From Lachnospiraceae bacterium UBA1066 (GTDB lineage: Bacteria; Bacillota; Clostridia; Lachnospirales; Lachnospiraceae): a DNA stretch of 5,876 nt. The notes under the pieces are model-generated. The model was not told where the DNA came from and made no database searches. It saw only the letters and a list, made by a program, of their open reading frames with translations. The DNA is taken from NCBI GenBank assembly GCA_002316215.1, contig DCDB01000239.1:1-5876 (forward strand). Reading direction: 5' to 3'. The position numbers and the translations under genes are program-made. This document shows, piece after piece, positions 1 through 5,570 of the stretch (positions within the stretch are counted from its first letter, which is position 1; every line of letters begins with the position of its first letter).

Positions 1-1
1 C

Positions 2-227
2 ATGTGAAACCGGGGGATAGTTTTGCCCGTCTCAGGGCTGCCGCGGAATGTATCATTTTTTATTCGTCTCCGCGTACAGGCCGGGAATGAAGCATGATTT
101 TTTTCGAATCTGCGGAACGCTGAGAAAAAAACATGCTGCATTCCCGGCCGTCCGTTTCCCACGATAAACCTTCCTTCATTCCTTACTGCCCTAAGAGACC
201 CCGCAAAACATCCCCCGCAGTTCACAT
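2..227. repeat. Long imperfect inverted repeat (about 110-nt arms, axis near 114)
   Basis: The two halves of this region are reverse complements over most of their length. By hand alignment the paired blocks, outside to inside, are 2-8 with 221-227, 11-18 with 210-217, 20-26 with 203-209, 29-33 with 195-199, 34-38 with 188-192, 45-50 with 177-182, 59-67 with 161-168 (one bulge), 79-96 with 132-149 (17 of 18), and 98-105 with 124-131. All share one axis, which chance would not give, and they sum to about 73 pairs. The stretch between 68 and 78 does not pair with 150-160. Pairing stops at the right after 227, but the left end lies at the window edge, so more could lie outside. It may be a MITE-like element, an inverted duplication that has diverged, or a structured RNA; the sequence does not decide. 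No transposase is visible. Confidence 0.8.
79..149. repeat. Core hairpin of the inverted repeat
   Basis: This is the best-preserved part of the palindrome. Arms 79-96 (GGCCGGGAATGAAGCATG) and 132-149 pair at 17 of 18 positions, the exception being A90 opposite G138. The stem continues with T98-T104 against A125-A131 and C105-G124 if A97 is bulged, leaving an 18-nt loop at 106-123. In that loop GCG (112-114) and CGC (118-120) can close a small GAA cap. No T-run follows the base of the stem on either strand, so it does not look like an ordinary intrinsic terminator. Confidence 0.85.
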
Positions 228-237
228 TATCAACACA

Positions 238-266
238 TTTACGCTTTATATTAAACAGGATATTAA
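238..266 (+). promoter_or_regulatory. Candidate promoter for the ABC exporter operon (weak)
   Basis: TTTACG (238-243) and TATTAA (261-266) each match four of six sigma-70-type consensus bases and are separated by exactly 17 bases. A better -10 on its own, TATATT (247-252), has no -35 at usual spacing; TTCACA at 221-226 would need a 20-base spacer. The stretch 228-283 is AT-rich, as expected of a promoter region. The operon must be transcribed from somewhere upstream, but the exact promoter is uncertain. Confidence 0.3.
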
Positions 267-283
267 GAAAACGATTATTATAC

Positions 284-290
284 GGGAGGA
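284..290 (+). promoter_or_regulatory. Ribosome binding site that fixes the TTG start
   Basis: GGGAGGA ends six bases before TTG at 297. The reading frame that follows begins with the usual first strand of an ABC ATPase, and no ATG or GTG occurs in frame before the Walker A motif, so this site decides the start. Confidence 0.85.
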
Positions 291-296
291 AGAGAC

Positions 297-1523
297 TTGA
301 TCGAAGTTAAAAATTTAACCAAAAAGTACGGCGATCATGTGGCTGTGGATAATTTGAGCTTCACAGTGGACGAAGGCCAGGTCTACGGTTTCCTGGGGCC
401 GAACGGCGCGGGAAAATCAACGACAATGAACATTATGACCGGCTATCTGGCGCCGACAGAAGGCGATGTCATCATCAACGGCCATAACATTATTGAAGAG
501 CCGGAAGCGGCGAAGAAGACGGTGGGCTATCTGCCTGAAATACCGCCTCTTTATGTTGATATGACGGTACGCGAATATCTGAAATTTGTTGCGGAACTTA
601 AAAAAGTTCCCAAGATAGAGATCAACACGGTACTTCATGATATTATGGACGAGCTGGGTGTCACGGATGTTGCGGATCGGCTGATCCGCCATCTTTCCAA
701 AGGCTATCGTCAGAGAGTCGGTTTTGCACAGGCTCTGATCGGAAATCCCGAGACGCTGATTCTGGATGAGCCGACCGTCGGTCTCGATCCGAAGCAGATT
801 ATCGAAATCCGCGAGCTTATTAAATCTCTCGGCCGTAAGCACACGGTCATTTTGAGCTCCCATATCCTTTCCGAAGTAAGCGAGATCTGCGATACTGTCC
901 TCATTATTTCCAAAGGAAAGCTGGTTGCCTGCGATACGCCTGAAAACCTTGCGAAGGGACAGAGCGAAACAGCATCCGTTACCGTTACGTCTCCGGATTC
1001 TAAAACGGAAGTCCTCCAGGCGCTTCTTACTGTGGCGCAGGCTGAAGACATTTCAATCAGCGTTGACGACCAGAAGCTGGTACATGCGATCGTTACGGTT
1101 CCGGGAAATGAAGACCCGCGCCGTGAGATTGTGCAGGCCCTGAAATCAAGAAACTGCGAATATTATTCGGTCGATGTTAAGAAGGCCAGCCTTGAAGACA
1201 TTTTCCTTGAACTTACGGCGAATGAGAAAGAAGACCAGATTGCCGAAGACGAAGAGGCAATGGACGATAAGACAGAAGCCGATTCCGCTGAAGCTTCCCA
1301 GGGAAATGATACGCTCGCCCTTTCCGGTTTCCAGAGCAATGCTGAAGATTCTGCTGCCGGCGAGGCCGAAAGCGCAGCAGCCGCAGCAGCCGATGCAGCA
1401 TCCGGCGCTGTCGGGAATTCCGCGGATGCAATCGAAACAGCTGTCGGAAAAACTGCCGATGCAGCAGAGGCTGCGGCTCATGATGCAGCGTCAGGCCTGA
1501 CAGGCGGGGAGGATAGAAAATGA
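297..1523 (+). CDS. ABC transporter ATP-binding protein, GldA-like, with Ala-rich C-terminal extension
   Basis: This is the ATPase that powers the exporter encoded by the operon; it acts on the cytoplasmic face of the membrane. The nucleotide-binding domain is complete: Walker A GPNGAGKST at residues 34-42, signature LSKGYRQRVG at 133-142, Walker B LILDEP at 154-159, D-loop GLDP at 162-165, and switch histidine H189. The Q-loop position reads YLPE (E81 rather than Gln), as seen in many GldA-type ATPases. A regulatory domain follows and ends at the SLEDIFLELT motif (298-307), where such proteins of about 310 residues normally stop. Here about 100 residues are added: an acidic stretch (309-333), then an Ala-rich segment with two adjacent 11-residue units (372-382 and 383-393, pattern VGxxADAxExA). 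Translation starts at TTG. The stop overlaps the permease start by four bases (ATGA), suggesting coupled translation. The family call is secure, the substrate unknown. Confidence 0.95.
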   Translation: MIEVKNLTKKYGDHVAVDNLSFTVDEGQVYGFLGPNGAGKSTTMNIMTGYLAPTEGDVIINGHNIIEEPEAAKKTVGYLPEIPPLYVDMTVREYLKFVAELKKVPKIEINTVLHDIMDELGVTDVADRLIRHLSKGYRQRVGFAQALIGNPETLILDEPTVGLDPKQIIEIRELIKSLGRKHTVILSSHILSEVSEICDTVLIISKGKLVACDTPENLAKGQSETASVTVTSPDSKTEVLQALLTVAQAEDISISVDDQKLVHAIVTVPGNEDPRREIVQALKSRNCEYYSVDVKKASLEDIFLELTANEKEDQIAEDEEAMDDKTEADSAEASQGNDTLALSGFQSNAEDSAAGEAESAAAAAADAASGAVGNSADAIETAVGKTADAAEAAAHDAASGLTGGEDRK

Positions 1524-2383
1524 ATGCTATTTATAAGAGAGAAATGAAAAGTTACTTTACCTCTATGACCGGAGCAATTGCAATTGCCGTCATGCTTTTT
1601 GTCATCGGGCTGATGTTCCGTTATATTAACCTTTCGAGCGGCTACGCATCGTTTGCCTATGCCGTTTCAAGTTCATCCCTGATTTTCTATATCGTTGTTC
1701 CGGTACTTTCCATGCGTGTCTTTGCAGAGGAAAGAAGACAGAAGACGGATCAGCTTCTGATGACGGCTCCGGTTTCTCTTAAAGATGTGGTATTCGGAAA
1801 ATATCTTGCGCTGATCTCAATTTTTGCGATTCCGGTTGTTATCATGTGCTTTTACCCGCTCATCATGTCGGCTTTCGGGACAGTTACCCTTCAGCTTGAT
1901 TACCTGAACATCCTGGTTTTCTTTATCATGGGCTGCGCTTATCTGGCGATCGGTATGTTTATCTCGTCCCTTACAGAGAGTGTCATTATTTCCGCCATTG
2001 TCAGTATTCTTTTCGTATTCGTTACGCAGATGATCGGAAATACCTACACCATTTTCAGCTCGACGAATTTCTCAGGCCTTGTTTTCCTGATTGTCATGGC
2101 AGTCATAATCGGGCTTCTGGTTTATTTCATGACGAAGAATTACTGGGCGGCGCTCGGAACCGTTGTGGTTCTTGCAGCGGCATGTTTTATCGGCTATCTT
2201 GTGAAACCGGACTGGTTCGGCGGGAAAGCGGAGACCGTGCTCGGCGTACTCAATTTCAGTACGCATTTTTCGACATTTACGCAAGGGTCTTTCAGTATTG
2301 CTGACCTTTTGTATTTCATTTCCGTTGCTGTTGTCGGCATCGTCCTTACGATGCAGTCTGTAGCTAAAAGACGCTGGAGTTAA
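1520..2383 (+). CDS. ABC-2 type transporter permease, GldF-like
   Basis: This is the membrane-spanning subunit of the exporter, expected to pair with the ATPase just upstream. The 287-residue protein has about eight hydrophobic segments, near residues 17-36, 52-68, 95-116, 129-149, 154-172, 184-204, 207-227 and 259-280. Between the second and third lies the conserved cytoplasmic loop of ABC-2/GldF permeases, with EERRQKTDQLLMTAPVS (70-86) followed by DVVFGKYLA, the probable coupling site for the ATPase. The C-terminal FTQGSFSIADLLYF region also fits GldF-type permeases. The start is fixed by GGGGAGGA (1506-1513), which lies inside the end of the ATPase gene, and by the four-base ATGA overlap. 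The TAA stop is embedded in the ribosome site of the next gene. The number of membrane segments is estimated by eye. Confidence 0.93.
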   Translation: MNAIYKREMKSYFTSMTGAIAIAVMLFVIGLMFRYINLSSGYASFAYAVSSSSLIFYIVVPVLSMRVFAEERRQKTDQLLMTAPVSLKDVVFGKYLALISIFAIPVVIMCFYPLIMSAFGTVTLQLDYLNILVFFIMGCAYLAIGMFISSLTESVIISAIVSILFVFVTQMIGNTYTIFSSTNFSGLVFLIVMAVIIGLLVYFMTKNYWAALGTVVVLAAACFIGYLVKPDWFGGKAETVLGVLNFSTHFSTFTQGSFSIADLLYFISVAVVGIVLTMQSVAKRRWS

Positions 2384-2398
2384 GGAGGGTGCAGAAAA

Positions 2399-4024
2399 AT
2401 GACGTTATTTAAAAAGAAAGAAGCTGAAAACAAAGACTTGGGTACAGACCTTCAGAAGGAGCCGAAAGCTCCGAAGGTGAAGGCACCGAAAGAGCCGATT
2501 GACAAGAAGAGCCTGATTAACGGATCTTACGCGATGGCGGTCACGGCCATCATCGTCGCCGCGGTCGTGATTATCAATTTTATCGTCGGAACGATACCTA
2601 CGAAATTTACAAAATTTGATATCTCTTATCAGAAACTTTTTACGATTGGAGATACGACTAAAACGATTCTGAACGATCTTCAATCAGACGTTACCATAAA
2701 CTGGCTGACGCAGACGGGCAGTGAAGACACGACCATTGAAAAGCTGCTGGACACCTACAGCGGGCAGTCGAGCCATGTTAAAGTCAATAAAGTAGATATC
2801 GTTGCAGAACCTACATTTTACAAGGCCTATACTTCTTCTTCGCCCACGGCCAACAGCCTGATCGTCGTAAGCGGAGATAAATCCAAGGTCATCAGTTACA
2901 ATGATATTTACGAGTATGATTCCAGCGGCTATTCCTATTCGGCTACGGGCTTTGACGGAGAAGGACAGATTACATCTGCCATCAACTACGTGACCTCGAC
3001 GGATTCTACAAAAGTGTATTATACAACCGGACACGGCGAATTCAGTCTGAGTACGGACATGACGAATACGCTTTCCAAGGCAAATATCGAATCGAGCGAA
3101 CTAAATCTTTTGAATACGGATATCCCGGACGATTGCTCCTGCCTTATCATTTTCTCCCCGACCACAGATTTTACGGCGGAAGAGTCAGCAAAGGTTACGG
3201 CCTTCCTTGGAAACGGCGGACATGCCCTTATCTGTTCACTGACCTCCAAGGACGAGACGCCGAACTTTGATTCAATCCTGTCGGCCTACGGCGTTTCCCG
3301 CGTCAGCGGTTTTATTGTTGATCCGGATGCTTCGCACTATACTCAGGCCCAGTATCTGCTGATGCCGAACATTTCCTCAAGTTCCGGTGTGGCCAGCGGA
3401 CTTACAAGTCTCAACCTGGTTTATGCTTATGCGCAGGGGCTTACGGTTACAGATAATGACAGTGCGACTTATACGGTGACACCGATACTCACGACCTCGG
3501 ATCAGGCTTATTCCAAGAGCCTGGATTCCACTTCGCTCAATAAGGAAGACGGCGACCAGGCACAGCAGTATGATCTGGCGGTCCAGATCGAAGAGACTTT
3601 TTCAAATGACTCTTCGGGTGCTTCAGATGTAAGTACGGATACGGCTTCGACTGCTTCCGATGCATCTGTTTCCACGGCTTCCGGTTCGACAGACAGTTCT
3701 GCAGCGGATACAGCTTCTTCGGCTAAGGAGACTAAAATACTTTACTATACGACACCTTGTGTGTTCAGTGCGGATGCGCTTTCATCGCTTCTGCAGCAGC
3801 AGGTTTCCCTGCCTTCAGGAAATACGGCTCTTTTCTCGAATTCTATAACGTATCTGACAGATAAAGCAGTAACGGTTTCGATTGCATCGAAGAGTCTTGA
3901 CACGCCGAAGATTACAGTTCCGGCAGCGGCAGGCTCCATTATCGGAAATGTCGCTATGCTGCTGATTCCGGCAGCGATCCTTGTGGCAGGCGTCATCATT
4001 CTTGTCCGCAGGAGATCACGCTGA
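2399..4024 (+). CDS. GldG-like ABC transporter auxiliary protein, membrane-anchored at both ends
   Basis: This is the large extracytoplasmic component that accompanies GldA/GldF-type transporters. The 541-residue protein has a Lys/Pro-rich cytoplasmic start (1-42), a membrane segment at about 44-66, then the family hallmark FDISYQKLFTIGDTTKTIL (73-91) and the TTGHGE motif (209-214) typical of the GldG auxiliary domain. The outside domain is followed by a Ser/Thr/Ala/Asp-rich insert at about 402-446 and a second membrane segment at about 517-536, ending in RRRSR. Both termini should therefore be cytoplasmic. The start is set by AAGGAGG (2382-2388), which overlaps the permease stop codon; only 15 bases separate the two genes. 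Many GldG relatives lack the Ser/Thr-rich insert, which may be a flexible linker. No catalytic residues are recognised; a structural or substrate-handling role is inferred. Confidence 0.9.
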   Translation: MTLFKKKEAENKDLGTDLQKEPKAPKVKAPKEPIDKKSLINGSYAMAVTAIIVAAVVIINFIVGTIPTKFTKFDISYQKLFTIGDTTKTILNDLQSDVTINWLTQTGSEDTTIEKLLDTYSGQSSHVKVNKVDIVAEPTFYKAYTSSSPTANSLIVVSGDKSKVISYNDIYEYDSSGYSYSATGFDGEGQITSAINYVTSTDSTKVYYTTGHGEFSLSTDMTNTLSKANIESSELNLLNTDIPDDCSCLIIFSPTTDFTAEESAKVTAFLGNGGHALICSLTSKDETPNFDSILSAYGVSRVSGFIVDPDASHYTQAQYLLMPNISSSSGVASGLTSLNLVYAYAQGLTVTDNDSATYTVTPILTTSDQAYSKSLDSTSLNKEDGDQAQQYDLAVQIEETFSNDSSGASDVSTDTASTASDASVSTASGSTDSSAADTASSAKETKILYYTTPCVFSADALSSLLQQQVSLPSGNTALFSNSITYLTDKAVTVSIASKSLDTPKITVPAAAGSIIGNVAMLLIPAAILVAGVIILVRRRSR

Positions 4025-4036
4025 TCAACCGATACT

Positions 4037-4041
4037 GGAGG
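4037..4041 (+). promoter_or_regulatory. Ribosome binding site that selects the 4050 start of the DUF4340 gene
   Basis: GGAGG lies eight bases before ATG 4050. The frame is open back to an ATG at 3981, but that start would overlap the GldG-like gene by 44 bases, lacks a good ribosome site and would add 23 residues ahead of a normal lysine-rich signal anchor. The 4050 start is therefore preferred. Confidence 0.85.
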
Positions 4042-4049
4042 CGGAAAAA

Positions 4050-4628
4050 ATGAAAAAATTAGGTAAATTGCCGATGCTTCTGATCGGCGTGGGCGTTATC
4101 GCCCTTTTGATCGGCCTGTATTTCTTCGTCAGCAAGAAATCAACGGAATACGAGAGCAGTCAGTCGAAGTCTTATGATTCCCTGATTTCCCTGACAGCGG
4201 ATCAGATCAGTAAAATAAGCTGGACTGTGACCGGCGGGGATACGCTTTCTTTTACCCGTACGGACGGAACCTGGACCGATGATGCTGATTCATCTGTCAG
4301 TCTCGATCAGGATAAGGTGAACACAGTAGCTTCCGGCGTCACGGGAATCTCCATTTACCAGACGATGACGGATGTAACGGATCTTTCAAAGTACGGGTTG
4401 GATGCACCGACCTTTACACTGACCGTAACCGATACCTCGGGAAATGAAACCGCGGTCACGCTGGGAGCCCAGAACACGACTGCGAGCTCGGTATATGCGT
4501 ATAAAGGCACGGATACTTCTACGGTTTACTCCTGTGCTTCAACAATTACGTCGACCCTGAAGAAGACGATTTCTGACCTTACGGCGACAAGCTCGGCAGA
4601 TTCCGGGGACACGTCTTCGGCTTCTTAA
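4050..4628 (+). CDS. Short DUF4340 domain protein, membrane-anchored
   Basis: This is the last gene of the exporter operon, 25 bases after the GldG-like gene. The 192-residue product starts MKKLGKLP, followed by one hydrophobic segment (8-27) that should anchor it with the rest outside the cell. The outside part matches DUF4340: an ISKISWTVTGGDTLSFTRTDGTW block (54-75), then the YGLDAPTFTLTV signature (115-126), a G-N turn (131-132), TLGAQN (137-142) and a SVYAYKGTDTSTVY block (147-160). Members of this family are often 300 residues or more; this one seems to hold a single copy of the repeating unit and ends in a Ser/Thr/Asp-rich tail (180-192). No frameshift or remnant coding is evident after the stop, so it looks naturally short. 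The family partners with GldG-like proteins, but its biochemical function is unknown. Confidence 0.85.
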   Translation: MKKLGKLPMLLIGVGVIALLIGLYFFVSKKSTEYESSQSKSYDSLISLTADQISKISWTVTGGDTLSFTRTDGTWTDDADSSVSLDQDKVNTVASGVTGISIYQTMTDVTDLSKYGLDAPTFTLTVTDTSGNETAVTLGAQNTTASSVYAYKGTDTSTVYSCASTITSTLKKTISDLTATSSADSGDTSSAS

Positions 4629-4665
4629 AAAGCCGCGAAGCTAATAATGTGCGTATCAAATACAG

Positions 4666-4702
4666 CCGGTGGAATCTTCATTTTGCAAGTTAAAAACACC
4701 GG
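4666..4702. repeat. Spaced inverted repeat CCGGTG/CACCGG upstream of ispF
   Basis: CCGGTG (4666-4671) and its exact reverse complement CACCGG (4697-4702) are separated by 25 bases, with centres 31 bases apart, close to three helical turns. The right arm covers most of the place where a -35 box would sit for the ispF promoter. It could be a regulator binding site or chance; six-base arms are weak evidence. Confidence 0.3.
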
Positions 4703-4718
4703 GTTTAAGGTTGTTGTG

Positions 4719-4727
4719 TGTTATAAT
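4719..4727 (+). promoter_or_regulatory. Extended -10 promoter for ispF
   Basis: TGTTATAAT contains a perfect TATAAT (4722-4727) with the TG of an extended -10 element one base upstream. The hexamer 17 bases upstream (CCGGGT, 4699-4704) is a poor -35, as is usual for extended -10 promoters. Transcription should begin near 4734-4735, giving a leader of about 46 bases. Confidence 0.7.
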
Positions 4728-4729
4728 GA

Positions 4730-4766
4730 GCGGCAGGGCGGAACCTGCCGCTTTATTAGTTCTTTT
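4730..4766 (+). terminator. Likely intrinsic terminator of the exporter operon
   Basis: GCGGCAGG (4730-4737) and CCTGCCGC (4744-4751) form a perfect eight-pair GC-rich stem with a six-base loop, followed by the T-rich tail TTTATTAGTTCTTTT. The tail is interrupted, so termination may be partial. The predicted ispF transcription start falls inside the left arm, so the hairpin should act on transcripts arriving from upstream and not on those begun at the ispF promoter. Confidence 0.6.
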
Positions 4767-4780
4767 CAAGGAGGTAGAAT

Positions 4781-5278
4781 ATGGATCGGATTGGAACCGG
4801 GTATGATGTTCACCGGCTGACTGAAGGACGAAAGCTGATTCTGGGAGGAGTGGAAATTCCGTATGAAAAAGGACTGCTCGGGCATTCGGATGCGGACGTC
4901 CTGACGCATGCCGTTATGGACGCCCTTTTGGGGGCGGCGGCTCTCGGGGATATCGGGCTTCATTTTCCGGATACTGACGAACAGTATGCAGGAATTGACT
5001 CAATGAAGCTGCTTTCCCGCGTCGGAGGAATACTGACGAATAAGGGATATTTTATCGGCAATATTGATGCGACGGTTATTGCCCAGAAACCTAAGCTGCG
5101 TCCGTATATTGACGGGATGCGGAAGAATATCGCCGCAGCTTTAAAAATACCGGCCGACCGCGTGAGCGTCAAAGCTACGACGGAAGAAGGACTTGGTTTT
5201 ACCGGTTCGGGCGAAGGTATTGCGGCGCAGGCTGTCTGTATTATTTCCCGGTTTGAGGCTCATCTTCGTCAATGCTGA
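4781..5278 (+). CDS. ispF: 2-C-methyl-D-erythritol 2,4-cyclodiphosphate synthase
   Basis: IspF converts 4-diphosphocytidyl-2-C-methyl-D-erythritol 2-phosphate to the 2,4-cyclodiphosphate with release of CMP, in the cytoplasmic MEP pathway to isoprenoid precursors. The 165-residue protein is full length. The metal ligands are visible as D9 and H11 in GTGYDVH (5-11) and H43 in the HSDADVLTHA block (35-44). DIGLHFPDTD (58-67) and the KATTEEGLGFTGSGEG block (132-147), which lines the cytidine and diphosphate site, are intact. The start is well placed, with AAGGAGG (4768-4774) six bases upstream. It has its own extended -10 promoter and is not obviously part of the exporter operon. No ispD or other MEP pathway gene lies beside it here. 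The C-terminus RFEAHLRQC looks ordinary. Confidence 0.97.
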   Translation: MDRIGTGYDVHRLTEGRKLILGGVEIPYEKGLLGHSDADVLTHAVMDALLGAAALGDIGLHFPDTDEQYAGIDSMKLLSRVGGILTNKGYFIGNIDATVIAQKPKLRPYIDGMRKNIAAALKIPADRVSVKATTEEGLGFTGSGEGIAAQAVCIISRFEAHLRQC

Positions 5279-5367
5279 TGCTGCCATTGAATACCTTTTG
5301 ACACTCATGAGGCTTCGAATTGCTCCGTCGCTTTGCGATTCCCACAATCTTGAAAAACATTTTATAG

Positions 5368-5393
5368 TCGGATTTCTTCTAGTATAAGTCCGA
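5368..5393. repeat. Small hairpin in the ispF-PHP gap
   Basis: TCGGATTT (5368-5375) pairs with AAGTCCGA (5386-5393), eight pairs including one G-U, around a ten-base loop. It is followed by a run of A on the plus strand, and no T-run follows on the minus strand, so it is not a typical terminator. Apart from this and the weak promoter at 5401-5429, I see nothing definite in 5279-5448. Confidence 0.35.
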
Positions 5394-5400
5394 AAAAAGA

Positions 5401-5429
5401 TTGAATCAAGTGCACGGCGGCGGTATCCT
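5401..5429 (+). promoter_or_regulatory. Candidate weak promoter before the small ORF and PHP gene
   Basis: TTGAAT (5401-5406) and TATCCT (5424-5429) are 17 bases apart, each matching four of six consensus bases. A start near 5436 would give a short leader ahead of the ribosome site at 5449. TATCAT (5432-5437) is a better -10 but has no partner. Readthrough from ispF is an equal alternative. Confidence 0.25.
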
Positions 5430-5448
5430 TTTATCATACAAATTATTC

Positions 5449-5454
5449 AGGAGG
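5449..5454 (+). promoter_or_regulatory. Consensus ribosome binding site of the small ORF
   Basis: AGGAGG lies eight bases before ATG 5463. It is better than the AAAGGA-type site (5523-5528) that serves the PHP gene and is too far from 5536 to serve it directly. This is the main reason for taking the small ORF seriously. Confidence 0.6.
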
Positions 5455-5462
5455 TTTGGAAA

Positions 5463-5570
5463 ATGATACAGCTTCTGCTCCTGATGATTTTTATGTATGA
5501 AAGAACAATTCTGAAAATACGAAAGGAAATGCCCCATGCTAGATCTGCATATGCACAGCCGTTTCAGTGA
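5463..5570 (+). CDS. Possible 35-residue small protein or leader peptide overlapping the PHP gene
   Basis: The frame from ATG 5463 encodes 35 residues. It starts with a hydrophobic run, MIQLLLLMIFM, followed by a basic stretch (ERTILKIRKE) and an ordinary tail ending AQPFQ; it resembles no family I recognise. The ribosome site AGGAGG is ideally spaced. Its last 35 bases overlap the start of the PHP gene in another frame, so ribosomes translating it would pass over the PHP ribosome site and start codon and stop 32 bases inside that gene. It may be a real small membrane-associated peptide, a leader that modulates PHP translation, or a chance frame behind a leftover ribosome site. The hydrophobic run is short for a full membrane span. 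Confidence 0.4.
   Translation: MIQLLLLMIFMYERTILKIRKEMPHARSAYAQPFQ

Noticed and set aside
1..90. Open frame from the window edge to TGA at 88-90 (29 codons), possibly the end of an upstream gene
   Set aside because: It lies wholly inside the long inverted repeat, has no recognisable protein motif, and a neighbouring frame is open for a similar length, so coding cannot be supported.
79..149. Core hairpin considered as an intrinsic terminator of an upstream gene
   Set aside because: No T-run follows the stem on either strand; the T and A runs are inside the stem, near the loop.
56..178. 39-codon minus-strand frame starting at about 178
   Set aside because: No clear ribosome site, no recognisable motif, and it is contained in the palindrome. 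It is most likely chance.
417..863. 148-codon minus-strand frame inside the ATPase gene, and the other antisense frames over 710-5757
   Set aside because: They lie opposite well-identified genes, have no family motifs, and have compositions typical of antisense shadows.
3981..4049. Earlier in-frame ATG for the DUF4340 gene
   Set aside because: It would overlap the GldG-like gene by 44 bases, lacks a good ribosome site, and adds residues before a normal signal anchor. ATG 4050 has GGAGG at ideal spacing.
5298..5303. Perfect TTGACA -35 hexamer just after ispF
   Set aside because: No -10-like sequence occurs 15-19 bases downstream (the region reads TGCTCCG), so no promoter is called.
5368..5393. 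Hairpin after ispF considered as the ispF terminator
   Set aside because: The stem is followed by A residues instead of T on the plus strand, and includes a G-U pair with a ten-base loop. Kept only as a small repeat.
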